Shown here piece after piece: positions 1-8,165 of a stretch of 22,153 nucleotides of DNA. Each line of letters begins with the position of its first letter. Within the stretch, counting starts at the first letter, position 1. Position numbers and translations under genes: made by a program. The notes beneath the pieces are model-generated. The model had not been told where the DNA came from. It ran no database searches and saw only the letters and a program-made list of their open reading frames with translations. The DNA is from Bacillota bacterium (GTDB lineage: Bacteria > Bacillota > Clostridia > Peptostreptococcales > Natronincolaceae), in the NCBI GenBank assembly GCA_023387935.1, contig JAEWHG010000056.1, positions 1 through 22,153 on the forward strand, in the 5' to 3' direction.

Positions 1-171
1 AACATCAGTTTTAGTAATATTAAGTTTTGTCATTATTTCCTTAAGTAGCTGCTCTCCCGTATCTTTAGGACTCCACCCTGTAGGTAGAAGTGCTGCTGCA
101 ACGATTTTTTCTCCGTTATAGGCTACGGCTTTTGCCGCCACTGATCCTACATCAATACCAATACTAACCAT
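1..171 (-). CDS. 2-hydroxyacyl-CoA dehydratase-type activase (ATPase), partial
   Basis: N-terminal 57 residues of a BadF/BadG/BcrA/HgdC-type ATPase; the rest lies beyond the left edge. The start MVSIGIDVGSVAAKAV is the phosphate-1 loop of the acetate kinase/actin-fold ATPases in this family. Known members are homodimers with a shared [4Fe-4S] cluster that use ATP hydrolysis to deliver one low-potential electron to a partner of the HgdB superfamily. The start ATG (complement of 169-171) is preceded by an AAGGAAG ribosome binding site. It lies 31 bases downstream of the double-cubane protein gene on the same strand, so the two are probably co-transcribed and this is the cognate reductase, as in the E. 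coli yjiM-yjiL pair and the Carboxydothermus DCCP/DCCP-R pair. The cluster cysteines are not in the visible part. Confidence 0.85.
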   Translation of the reverse strand, partial: MVSIGIDVGSVAAKAVAYNGEKIVAAALLPTGWSPKDTGEQLLKEIMTKLNITKTDV

Positions 172-202
172 CAGATCACTTCCTTACAGAATATATTACG
201 AC

Positions 203-1363
203 TTAAGCAGTAACTGCACCTTCAATAGTTTCTAAGAAGGCTTCTACCCTAACTTTAATTTGTCCTACATCGGAATCAGAATAATCAGTTTCTATTTGAA
301 TGAAAGGAAGATTTAGCTCATCTTTAACAAAATTACGCACAGTAAAAGATTCTATATTATAGGTGTGACAGGCTTGCCATGTTAGGTCAACAACACCGTC
401 TACTCCATATTCTTCAGCCAATCTTTTAATAAGATCCAATCTTCCATTATTATTTGTCATACAAGAGCATGGTGTAGATAAGTACTTTTCTGCAAGGGCA
501 GTTATTGGATCTTTAGTTTCATCCACTAATACGTCTAAGCCCTTATAGCCTGTACAGTTTTCTAATGCAACAACACTTGCTCCAGATTCCTCTAAAATTC
601 TTAATACCTTTTCAGATCCACTTCCAATAGGACATCCTGTTAATAAAATACGTGGAGCATTTTCATCAAAAGCGTAAATTCCCTTTTCCATTTGCTCTTC
701 AGTTTCGGCAACTAGTCTTTCAATTAGATGAATACCTGCTTCCTTATCTACATTAAAGCCTTTTAACCATTGTGCTAGCATCATATCCATACCTGTTAAT
801 GGAGCAGGCTTATGTGCATTTAATTTATGTAGCTTTTTCATTGCATTTCTTTCTCTATTCATTAATTGAATCGCATTGCTCAGTTTTTCGTCTGTAATTT
901 CTACGCCAAACTTTTCTTCTAAAAAACTTTTAAATTGAACCATTTCATTTTTCCAAATATTTAATGCTTCCTCACCTTCTGCTGTCTGTGGCAGGTTCAT
1001 TATATGCATCGGTTTAATTTTGCCCATTAACTCATACATTTTTTTCTTGCCATCACATGTTGTTTCGGCTAATAACACATCTGAAAAATAAAAATACGGG
1101 CATTTATCTGTAATAGCAAATCCATAGCTAGATTTAATAAGCGGACATAGATTCCTTGGTAATTCTTTTTCTGCATCCTCTATAGGTGCTTGAGCAGTTC
1201 CACATAGTGTAACTGAAATTGCATCTGCGGCTAATGCTATTTCTTGAGGTGAAAATACACAATACATTCCAACTACTTTTTTGCCTGCTTCATGAGCTTC
1301 TTTAATCTTTACTGAATTAACTCCTCTTAAACCTTCTACCTCTTGCATTATTTCAGGTCTCAT
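203..1363 (-). CDS. Double-cubane-cluster-containing anaerobic reductase (HgdB superfamily)
   Basis: A 386-residue member of the 2-hydroxyacyl-CoA dehydratase D-subunit superfamily. It is closest in character to the YjiM/DCCP group, which binds an [8Fe-9S] double-cubane cluster and reduces small molecules with electrons from an ATP-driven activase. The hallmark N-terminal stretch GMYCVFSPQEIALAADA (about residues 32-48) is present. Ten cysteines are visible: C35, C54, C73, C88, C103, C244, C270, C299, C301 and C332, ample for six cluster ligands. The C-terminal QIETDYSDSDVGQ...RVEAF segment is the usual end of the family. Its physiological substrate is unknown for the family. The start ATG follows a GGGGGATG ribosome binding site by a few bases. 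The activase gene follows on the same strand after a short gap, so this is a two-gene operon. I am sure of the superfamily and fairly sure of the DCCP subgroup. Confidence 0.82.
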   Translation of the reverse strand: MRPEIMQEVEGLRGVNSVKIKEAHEAGKKVVGMYCVFSPQEIALAADAISVTLCGTAQAPIEDAEKELPRNLCPLIKSSYGFAITDKCPYFYFSDVLLAETTCDGKKKMYELMGKIKPMHIMNLPQTAEGEEALNIWKNEMVQFKSFLEEKFGVEITDEKLSNAIQLMNRERNAMKKLHKLNAHKPAPLTGMDMMLAQWLKGFNVDKEAGIHLIERLVAETEEQMEKGIYAFDENAPRILLTGCPIGSGSEKVLRILEESGASVVALENCTGYKGLDVLVDETKDPITALAEKYLSTPCSCMTNNNGRLDLIKRLAEEYGVDGVVDLTWQACHTYNIESFTVRNFVKDELNLPFIQIETDYSDSDVGQIKVRVEAFLETIEGAVTA

Positions 1364-1410
1364 TTACATCCCCCTATATTTTCTTTTTAAAATTGGTACT
1401 ATCCAACTAA

Positions 1411-1440
1411 ATTTTATCATTCTAGAAGAATGGCTACCAA
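1411..1440 (-). promoter_or_regulatory. Candidate promoter of the double-cubane reductase operon
   Basis: Read on the minus strand there is a TTGGTA -35-like hexamer (complement of 1435-1440) and a TAAAAT -10-like hexamer (complement of 1411-1416), separated by 18 bases. It sits about 50 bases upstream of the start codon and downstream of the lactate permease terminator, so a promoter is needed here. The match is only moderate in such AT-rich DNA. Confidence 0.35.
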
Positions 1441-1546
1441 TTGGAATTATCGATATGCATTGAATGTTTTATTGTTTTTTTCTATATGCAATATTAGATA
1501 TAAAAGCTATTCTTTGATCAAATATATACCATATTCCTTTAAAATA

Positions 1547-1587
1547 AAAATCCCACTATTCTTATTTCTAAAAATAGTAGGATTTTT
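1547..1587 (-). terminator. Rho-independent terminator of the lactate permease gene
   Basis: AAAAATCC-C-ACTATT (ending at 1560) pairs with AATAGT-AGGATTTT (from 1573) around a 12-base loop, with one bulged C. On the minus strand the stem is followed by a U-rich tract (complement of the A-rich 1541-1550). It lies about 55 bases beyond the stop of the permease gene. Confidence 0.75.
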
Positions 1588-1639
1588 GTATACTAACCTA
1601 TATATCTTTAAAATCTATCATTGATTCATACTTCTAGAG

Positions 1640-3244
1640 CTATAAAATATGATTTATATATAATAGTAATCCAAATATAGCTGCAACTGTTAATGCAAAA
1701 GGAATAATTTTTCTTAAAACTTTTCCTTCAGAACCAAGGATTCCTGCCGTAGTTGTACCTAAAACTATATTTCCTGGTGCTACAGAAGTTCCTATTCCTC
1801 CACCAGCAGTTTGAGCACCTAAAACTGCCGAAGTATTTAATCCTATGATCTCGGATGTTTTCATCTGAAAATCCCCAAATAAAATGTTTGAAGACATATT
1901 ACTTCCAGTCATAAATGATCCTAAAAGGCCAATAAACGGGGAAATAGCAACGTAATAACTGCCTAACACACCTGATATTCCTTGTGCTAAAACTTCTGTT
2001 TGCCCTGTACCCGTCATAACTCTAGACATAGATATTAATGAAATAACAGCCAAGCTTGATGGGAGTGCTTTTTTTATAGTTCTTTTTAGTATATTTTGAA
2101 TGGACCCTTTTTTAATTAAATTTTTATTTAGATAGTAAAAATATCCTAACATAGCAGAGCTAAAAAGAAATGTACTCGCATGGGTTAATGGTTTTATAGG
2201 AGAAAAATTTGTAACCATTGCATTTACAACACCGAATCCCGTTTCAGTTTTAATAAAGCTTGGCCCATAGCTAAATCTACTAAATAAATCACGAATAGGT
2301 GGAATAAGAAGTACAAGCAATGTTATAGAGGTCATTAAATAATAAGGCATGAATGCATCATTTATTGTCATATGATCCTCATTAGAAACTTCATTTGTTT
2401 TTTCTTTTCTTAGCATAATCTTACTATCATTAATCTGCCAATTATCCCTATACAATGGACTTTTAGATAATAAAATCAAAACAATTAAAGAGATAGAGCT
2501 CGGTATGAAAACTGCAAGATCTGCATTAATTTGTGAGAAAATAATCTGTCCTACACCTTGTGTAATAGATATAGAAATAATTGCAATTAAACCCTTCTTT
2601 AGTCCTTTCATACCACCATAAAAATATGAAATTGCGACACCTGCAATAATGTTTAAAATTAATAATAATCCACTAGCATATGTAGCGATAGAATTAATGG
2701 TACTTACATCTGTAATCCCAGTTTGCACGATCATAGAATGCCAAGCGATTGCCAATGTTCCAAAAGTTCCTGCCCAGCTATGACCAATCAGTGGTATTAC
2801 TACAGCCCATATAGGTGAAACTCCTATTCCGATAAGCAAAGGGGCAGTTACCAAAACAGGTACTCCAAAACCAGTAACTCCTTGTAGAAAACTAGCAAAT
2901 ACGATACCGATTCCCATAATTCTCAAAAGTTCGTTAGGCGCAAGTTTCTCAAAAGTTTTATTTAAGACAGCAAACGCCTTTGCCTCATTACTTACTTCGT
3001 ATAGCATAATAGCAGTTAAAATTATAAGTATAATGCTTAGTGAACTCCATAAAGCTTTTAAAATTTCGATTGAAATGACTGTAATATTTGCTTTGAAAAA
3101 TAAAAAACTAATAAGAATCGTTAGAGCGAGTGTTATAGGTGCTGCCTTAGATGCTCCCCATTGTAGTTTAACCATTAGTAGGAGAAGAAGTAAAATTGGA
3201 AGCATAGCTAGTGACCAATAAAATAGATTTATAGGCAAAGTCAT
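1640..3244 (-). CDS. lctP: L-lactate permease family transporter (LctP/LldP)
   Basis: A 534-residue, highly hydrophobic protein of the lactate permease family, which moves L-lactate, D-lactate or glycolate with protons across the cytoplasmic membrane. Family landmarks are visible: an N-terminal run of membrane helices, the segment around GVTGFGVPVLVTAPLLIGIG (about residues 122-141), the GHSWAGTFGTLAIAW segment, and the C-terminal SNMSSNILFGDFQ and GAQTAGGGIGTSVAPGNIVLG motifs. About a dozen membrane segments can be read. The ATG at 3244 has an AAAGGTGG ribosome binding site. The gene is divergent from the PucR regulator across a 452-bp control region, so it may be part of the same regulon. 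The actual substrate cannot be read from the sequence; oxamate, an analogue of pyruvate and lactate, is a speculative possibility given the neighbours. Confidence 0.88.
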   Translation of the reverse strand: MTLPINLFYWSLAMLPILLLLLLMVKLQWGASKAAPITLALTILISFLFFKANITVISIEILKALWSSLSIILIILTAIMLYEVSNEAKAFAVLNKTFEKLAPNELLRIMGIGIVFASFLQGVTGFGVPVLVTAPLLIGIGVSPIWAVVIPLIGHSWAGTFGTLAIAWHSMIVQTGITDVSTINSIATYASGLLLILNIIAGVAISYFYGGMKGLKKGLIAIISISITQGVGQIIFSQINADLAVFIPSSISLIVLILLSKSPLYRDNWQINDSKIMLRKEKTNEVSNEDHMTINDAFMPYYLMTSITLLVLLIPPIRDLFSRFSYGPSFIKTETGFGVVNAMVTNFSPIKPLTHASTFLFSSAMLGYFYYLNKNLIKKGSIQNILKRTIKKALPSSLAVISLISMSRVMTGTGQTEVLAQGISGVLGSYYVAISPFIGLLGSFMTGSNMSSNILFGDFQMKTSEIIGLNTSAVLGAQTAGGGIGTSVAPGNIVLGTTTAGILGSEGKVLRKIIPFALTVAAIFGLLLYINHIL

Positions 3245-3444
3245 TTTAGTACCACCTTTCCTCGAAATGATATATAAAATTTGTTATGACAAAAGATGAG
3301 TCATATATCCCCATTTTAAAATTTAAATGAACTTATAACAATATTGGCTATGGATAAATAAAAAACAAATTTTTATCTCTTATGGATAATCCTTTATAGA
3401 TTAATAATTGCTTTTAGTAGTATATATATAGTAAGTATTAAAAA

Positions 3445-3471
3445 TAAATATTGATTAGCCTTCAATATTTA
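3445..3471. repeat. Perfect 10-bp inverted repeat, possible operator
   Basis: TAAATATTGA at 3445-3454 is mirrored by TCAATATTTA at 3462-3471 around a 7-base spacer (TTAGCCT). It sits in the middle of the divergent region, about 200 bases from each start codon. No U-tract follows on either strand, so it reads as a protein-binding dyad rather than a terminator. Confidence 0.45.
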
Positions 3472-3600
3472 CTTATAAACAATAGCAATTATCCTTAATA
3501 ATTAAGGGGTTTGACCTAGTTTGATAAAATTTAAATTGGTTTAATACTAGTTTGTATTTCTAAATATTCTTATCTGCAATAAGTACAAAAATTCTGTAAA

Positions 3601-3619
3601 ATTATCCATTAGGGATAAT
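3601..3619. repeat. Perfect 7-bp inverted repeat, possible operator upstream of pucR
   Basis: ATTATCC (3601-3607) and GGATAAT (3613-3619) form a dyad with a 5-base spacer, 77 bases upstream of the regulator start. The same word recurs as single copies at 3384-3390 and 3488-3494. The 19-bp size is typical of a dimeric regulator site. Which protein binds is unknown; the adjacent PucR-type regulator is the obvious candidate. Confidence 0.45.
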
Positions 3620-3696
3620 GACTTTAAGAATTCACATTGATACTATAAAAATAAGCAACGGAGAATAAATCGTTTGCTTTAAGCGAGGATGATTTT

Positions 3697-5307
3697 ATGA
3701 AGTTAACTGTAAAAAAGCTTTTATCACTGGAAGCATATAAAGATGCAAAAACTGTTGGAGGAGTCCATGGATTGAATAATGAAATAAGCGGTATTACAAT
3801 CATGGAGGATGTTACTATCAATGAATGGTTACGAGGAGGTGAAGTTTTACTTACAAGTTTATTACCCCTTAAAGATTATAGTGATGATGAAATTATTAAT
3901 TTTTTTAACACTTTAATCCCTAAAAAGATCAGTGCAATTATTGTTAAGATAGGAAAAGCTATAAATGAAATTCCAACAGGTTTAATTAAATGGGGTAACG
4001 AAAGATCAATACCTATTATTGAAGTACCAAGACAAGTATTTTATACAGATCTTATGTACCCTGCCATGGCCGAGGTGATGGAGAGCCAAGTTAACAAACT
4101 AGCTTACTTTAAAACAATTCACGAGAAGTTTAGGGATATGTCTATTAAAAACTATCCACTAAAAACCTTTGTGGAGGCCTTATCTGAAATTATAGGTAAC
4201 CCAGTTGAGATTTACGATAAGAATTACAACTTAATGATTAGTACCCTTAAGGATCCTATTCGAATTATCCAAGATAGCAAAATTAAATATACAAGACTGG
4301 ATAAAGGAATTATGTATTCTGAAAGGTTTCTAGGCATTAACAATGAAAGTGTTGGACAAGTTATGCTTGAAATATCTGCACTGGAAAACACAAAGCTACA
4401 TCTTGCTATTATAGAAATAAACAAGAAAGTAGATGATATGGATTTTATTGCAATAGAAAATGCATGTACCAATATCGCATTAATAATGGCTAGAAATATA
4501 GCTGTTAAAGAAGTAGAAGAGCGTTTTATGAATGATATCATAAACGATTTGATTTTCAGTTCTCCTAAGCTAAGTAATTCTTTGTTAGAAAGAGCTAATA
4601 TAGCTGGGATCAATTTATTCGGCACTTATTTTATAGTAGTTTTAAATTTGAAATGTAATTTAGATAGTATCAAAAGTACTTTTAAAAAGCATCTTGGTAC
4701 ATTGGTAAAAAAACATAAAGGCGCTTATTCTTTAAAAAATGATCACGTAATAATATTTATAAATCGAAGTGCTGATAAAACTTATAAGGAAGCTTTGATA
4801 GATATTAAAAATGAAGTAAGGAAAATAAGTAAAGACCTAGAAAAAAAATACTCTAAACTCTGCTTCAATGCGGGTATCGGAAACGAAGTCAAAGGTTTTG
4901 AGAATATAAAGAAAAGCTATGACGAAGCAATGGACGCAATAGCTATAGGTGAAGATCTCTATGGAAAAGATACAATACTAAGCTATGACGAACTAGGAAT
5001 TTTCAAAATTATAAGAGATATTTCTCTTAATGCTGATATGAATAAATATATCCCAAAAAGTGTGTTTAAACTTCTGGAAGTAGACAGCAGAAAAAACAGA
5101 GATTTATTAAAAACATTAGAAGTTTATATAAAAACGAATCAACACATAAGGCTGACGGCAAATGAACTATTTATTCATCCTAAAACTGTTTCTTACAGAT
5201 TAGATCAAATTAAAAACCTTGCAGACATTGATTTTGATGACTCTGACCAACTGTTAGAGATCCAATTTGCTATAAAAATACTTAGATTTTTAGAAAAAAA
5301 TAAATAA
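3697..5307 (+). CDS. PucR-family transcriptional regulator
   Basis: A 536-residue regulator with the standard PucR layout. Residues about 5-125 form the purine-catabolism N-terminal domain (VKKLLSLEAYKDAKTVGG..., GGEVLLTSLLPL, SIPIIEVPRQV). A central GAF/GGDEF-like region contains NAGIGNEVKGFENIKKSYDEA. The C-terminal helix-turn-helix (HTH_30) reads VYIKTNQHIRLTANELFIHPKTVSYRLDQI at about residues 470-500. PucR proteins usually activate purine or ureide catabolic genes in response to a pathway intermediate. It is first in a plus-strand run, 17 bases ahead of the carrier gene and close to the four all genes, so it probably controls that operon and perhaps the divergent permease. A GAGGATG ribosome binding site supports the ATG at 3697. 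The ligand is unknown; carbamoyl-oxamate or a ureide would fit. Confidence 0.88.
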   Translation: MKLTVKKLLSLEAYKDAKTVGGVHGLNNEISGITIMEDVTINEWLRGGEVLLTSLLPLKDYSDDEIINFFNTLIPKKISAIIVKIGKAINEIPTGLIKWGNERSIPIIEVPRQVFYTDLMYPAMAEVMESQVNKLAYFKTIHEKFRDMSIKNYPLKTFVEALSEIIGNPVEIYDKNYNLMISTLKDPIRIIQDSKIKYTRLDKGIMYSERFLGINNESVGQVMLEISALENTKLHLAIIEINKKVDDMDFIAIENACTNIALIMARNIAVKEVEERFMNDIINDLIFSSPKLSNSLLERANIAGINLFGTYFIVVLNLKCNLDSIKSTFKKHLGTLVKKHKGAYSLKNDHVIIFINRSADKTYKEALIDIKNEVRKISKDLEKKYSKLCFNAGIGNEVKGFENIKKSYDEAMDAIAIGEDLYGKDTILSYDELGIFKIIRDISLNADMNKYIPKSVFKLLEVDSRKNRDLLKTLEVYIKTNQHIRLTANELFIHPKTVSYRLDQIKNLADIDFDDSDQLLEIQFAIKILRFLEKNK

Positions 5308-5324
5308 AGAAAGAAGGTTAGAAT

Positions 5325-6386
5325 ATGAACGAACAAAATATAAATGTAAAAGAACAAGGTAAATTAAAGGCTTTTCTTTCTAGAAAAAATATTGAAATTA
5401 GCTTTCAAAGGTATTTAATAGACGCCCTATCCTTTATGGCTCTCGGTTTGTTTGCAACACTTATAACTGGTGTTATATTTGAAACCGTTGGCGGAAGATT
5501 AAACATCCCATATTTCGTTGAAGTTCTTGCTCCTAAAGCAAAAGGTGTTGCAGGACCTGGTATAGCAGTTGCCGTAGCCTTAGGGTTAAAATCTCCACCA
5601 CTTGTTTTATTTGCATCTGTAATTACTGGATCTGTTGGTTATGAACTTGGTGGACCTGTAGGCGCCTTCCTAGCAGCAGTAGTAGGGGCAGAGTTTGGTA
5701 AAATTGTTTCTAAGGAAACACCGATTGATATTGTTGTAACTCCAGCTGTAACAGCTATATTTGGATCAATAGTAGGATATTTAGCTGGGCCTGGAATAAA
5801 TCAATTTATGATTGCTTTAGGTCAAGTTATTAACAGAGCTACAGAGTTACAACCAGTGCCAATGGGTATGGCAGTAGCCGCTATTATGGGTATTACCTTA
5901 ACACTACCGATCAGTAGTACAGCCATTGCTATAATGATCGCTATTGCAGGCCCTGCTTCAGGAGCCGCTGTTGTAGGTGGTTGCGCTCATACCGTAGGCT
6001 TTGGAATACAAAGTTTAAGAGAAAACGGCTGGGGAGGATTTGTTACACAAGCTTTAGGTTCTCCTATGATCCAAATAGGAAATATAGTAAAGAAACCGAT
6101 ACTAATGGTTCCACCAACAATTGCTGCAATGATCATTGGACCTATGGTGACCACAGTATTTAAGATGGAAAGTATATCTGCGGCTGCTGGAACAGGAACT
6201 TCGGGACTTGTTGCTCCATTAGGTGCATTAGCCGCTATGACAGAAGCTGGTTATCCATCTGGAGAAATTTGGCTTAAGATTATAGTATTCTGCTTTATAG
6301 CACCAGCAATATTAACTTGGATTATCTCAGAGATTTTCAGAAAATTAGGTTGGATTAAACCTGGAGACCTAAAATTAGATCTATAA
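5325..6386 (+). CDS. EIIC-type membrane carrier (PTS_EIIC_2 family), without EIIA/EIIB
   Basis: A 353-residue integral membrane protein of the PTS_EIIC_2 family. After a short charged N-terminus (about 25 residues) it shows repeated glycine/alanine-rich helices, including GLFATLITGVIFETVG, GSVGYELGGPVGAFLAAVVGAEFGKIVS, PISSTAIAIMIAIAGPASGAAVVGG and GTGTSGLVAPLGALAAM. Eight to ten membrane spans are likely. No phosphorylation domain (EIIA or EIIB) is fused or encoded nearby, so it probably works as an ordinary carrier rather than by phosphotransfer; this is inference. Its place between a PucR regulator and allFGH suggests that it imports the pathway substrate (carbamoyl-oxamate/oxalurate or a related ureide). 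An AGAAGG ribosome binding site precedes the ATG, which lies 17 bases after the pucR stop. Confidence 0.8.
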   Translation: MNEQNINVKEQGKLKAFLSRKNIEISFQRYLIDALSFMALGLFATLITGVIFETVGGRLNIPYFVEVLAPKAKGVAGPGIAVAVALGLKSPPLVLFASVITGSVGYELGGPVGAFLAAVVGAEFGKIVSKETPIDIVVTPAVTAIFGSIVGYLAGPGINQFMIALGQVINRATELQPVPMGMAVAAIMGITLTLPISSTAIAIMIAIAGPASGAAVVGGCAHTVGFGIQSLRENGWGGFVTQALGSPMIQIGNIVKKPILMVPPTIAAMIIGPMVTTVFKMESISAAAGTGTSGLVAPLGALAAMTEAGYPSGEIWLKIIVFCFIAPAILTWIISEIFRKLGWIKPGDLKLDL

Positions 6387-6415
6387 ATAAATGACATTTT
6401 GTTAGGAGTGATTAA

Positions 6416-8128
6416 ATGATTTATGGATTAATAAAGAAAAACACATACCAAGACTCAGTAAATCTAATGGTTCTAAGTAGCAAACTTTCAGCATTAGAAG
6501 GAGTTCATAGTGTATCTATAATGATGGGAACACCTGCAAACAAGGAAATTTTCGAAAATACAGGAATGTATGCTTCAGAATTTGAGGATGCAAGTCCAAA
6601 TGATATTTGTATAGCAGTGGACACTGATCATAAAGAACTCGTTGACCATGTAGCAGCTGAATTAGATACATTTATTAAAGAGTTATCAGCTAAGTCGGGA
6701 GATTTAAAACTAACAACAACTAGAACATTAGATGGTGCATTGAGTAGCATGCCAGATGCTAATTTAGCCTTAATATCTCTTCCTGGAGAATATGTTTACA
6801 GAGAAGTAGACCGTTTATTGGATAAAAATATAAATGCACTTATCTTTAGTGATAATGTGTCTATAGAAGATGAGAAAAAGCTCAAGGAAAAAGCAAATAG
6901 TAAAGGACTAATCGTAATGGGTCCTGATTGTGGTACTGGAATAATATCCAATATACCTTTAGCCTTTGCAAACGTTATTCAAAAAGGAAATATTGGTGTT
7001 GTAGGTGCATCAGGTACAGGTATTCAAGAAGTTACAGCTATTATCGGAAGAAATGGTGGGGGTATCTCCCATGCTATAGGACTTGGTGGTAGGGATTTAT
7101 CCGAAGAAATAGGTGGTATTTCTGCTATAGACGCTCTTGAAATGTTAAATAAAGATGAAAATACGGATGTAGTCGTATTTATTTCTAAGCCACCAGCAGC
7201 TTCAGTAAAAAATAAGGTCATTGAAAAATTTAAAACAATGAACAAAAAAGTAGTTGCATTATTCCTAGGCGAAAAGCCTGAACCTCAAGAGAACAATGTA
7301 AAATACGTTTGGACTTTAGAAGAAGCGGCCTACCAAGCTCTAATGATTTCTAAAACCTCTGGTAATTATAGTAAAAACTTAGAATCCATTATTGAAAAAC
7401 TAAACGTAATAAGAAACAATTCAAAGCAAAGAAAGTTGCATGGATATTTTGGTGGAGGTACTTTAGCAGGAGAAGCAGCTATATTAGTAAAGGATCATTT
7501 TAATATTAAAGACAGTAATAAAAAAGAAGGATATATGCTTAATTTTGAAGGCCACCAGATTATTGACTTTGGCGATGATATGTATACCAAAGGAAGACCG
7601 CACCCTATGATAGACCCAGGAACAAGAAAAGATGCTATTAACAAGCTCATAGATCAGGATGATGTAGCCATTGTAGTATTCGATAACGTGTTGGGTTATG
7701 GCTCAAATGAAGATATGGCTGGCGCTTTAATTCCTTCAATTCAAAAGATTACAGAAGCTAAAAAAGCTAAAGGTCAAGAAATACTATTTATTGCTTCTGT
7801 ATGCGGAACTGAAGAAGATACTCAAGTTTATAGCTTACAAGTGGAGAAGTTAAACGAAGCAGGTGTTTTAGTTTTAGATACAAATGCTGAGGCTATATAT
7901 ACAGCTATTGAAGCCTTAGAATATATTAATTCAAATAAGGAATTAAAAGCATCAAATCATAATCGAGGTTTATTAAATGATGAACTTAAAGTAATCAATA
8001 TGGGACTTGAGAGCTTTGCTAATACTATATTAAAGCATAACGGACAAGTTGTTCAATATAACTGGGCCCCTATTGCAGGTGGCGATAAGAAAATGCAAAA
8101 CTTGTTGGATACGTTAAATTCTTTTTAA
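6416..8128 (+). CDS. allF: Oxamate carbamoyltransferase subunit AllF (FdrA)
   Basis: A 570-residue FdrA-family protein, similar in length to E. coli FdrA (about 555). It resembles the alpha subunit of succinyl-CoA synthetase: GPDCGTG at 169-175, the nucleotide-binding-like GVVGASGTGIQEVT at about 194-207, and GGRDLSEEIGG at 224-234. A second half carries GGGTLAGEAA and the FDNVLGYGSNEDMAGAL segment. In E. coli fdrA (allF), ylbE (allG) and ylbF (allH) together encode oxamate carbamoyltransferase, which converts carbamoyl-oxamate plus phosphate to oxamate plus carbamoyl phosphate. All three genes are present here in that order, followed by a carbamate kinase. The ATG is preceded by TTAGGAGTG. 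The individual role of this subunit within the complex cannot be read from the sequence. Confidence 0.87.
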   Translation: MIYGLIKKNTYQDSVNLMVLSSKLSALEGVHSVSIMMGTPANKEIFENTGMYASEFEDASPNDICIAVDTDHKELVDHVAAELDTFIKELSAKSGDLKLTTTRTLDGALSSMPDANLALISLPGEYVYREVDRLLDKNINALIFSDNVSIEDEKKLKEKANSKGLIVMGPDCGTGIISNIPLAFANVIQKGNIGVVGASGTGIQEVTAIIGRNGGGISHAIGLGGRDLSEEIGGISAIDALEMLNKDENTDVVVFISKPPAASVKNKVIEKFKTMNKKVVALFLGEKPEPQENNVKYVWTLEEAAYQALMISKTSGNYSKNLESIIEKLNVIRNNSKQRKLHGYFGGGTLAGEAAILVKDHFNIKDSNKKEGYMLNFEGHQIIDFGDDMYTKGRPHPMIDPGTRKDAINKLIDQDDVAIVVFDNVLGYGSNEDMAGALIPSIQKITEAKKAKGQEILFIASVCGTEEDTQVYSLQVEKLNEAGVLVLDTNAEAIYTAIEALEYINSNKELKASNHNRGLLNDELKVINMGLESFANTILKHNGQVVQYNWAPIAGGDKKMQNLLDTLNSF

Positions 8129-8165
8129 TTTAATATAAATAAATTTTTATAGGAGTGTGAAATAT

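Larger units (their letters stand above)
3245..3696. promoter_or_regulatory. Divergent control region between lctP and the PucR regulator
   Basis: This 452-bp gene-free stretch must hold the promoters of both divergent transcripts. It is very AT-rich. I see a 10-bp inverted repeat (3445-3471), a 7-bp one (3601-3619), and repeated GGATAAT/ATTATCC words at 3384-3390, 3488-3494, 3601-3607 and 3613-3619, with a shorter GGATAA at 3352. The stretch 3531-3543 (around ATTGGTTTA) resembles the WWWCNTTGGTTAA site described for Bacillus subtilis PucR at about 11 of 13 positions. A TTGACC hexamer lies at 3511-3516, but no well-spaced -10 follows, so neither promoter is assigned. Confidence 0.5.

Noticed and set aside
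1430..1624. Short plus-strand open frame encoding a hydrophobic 64-residue peptide
   Set aside because: It runs through the lactate permease terminator hairpin, has no ribosome binding site, and its lysine/isoleucine/phenylalanine content follows from AT-rich DNA.
3416..3431. TATATATATATA run in the lctP-pucR region as a repeat element or origin
   Set aside because: A short dinucleotide run in very AT-rich DNA with no DnaA boxes or iterons around it.
4224..4625. 133-codon minus-strand open frame inside the PucR regulator gene
   Set aside because: Serine/isoleucine/leucine-rich translation of the reverse strand of a real gene, no promoter or ribosome binding site.
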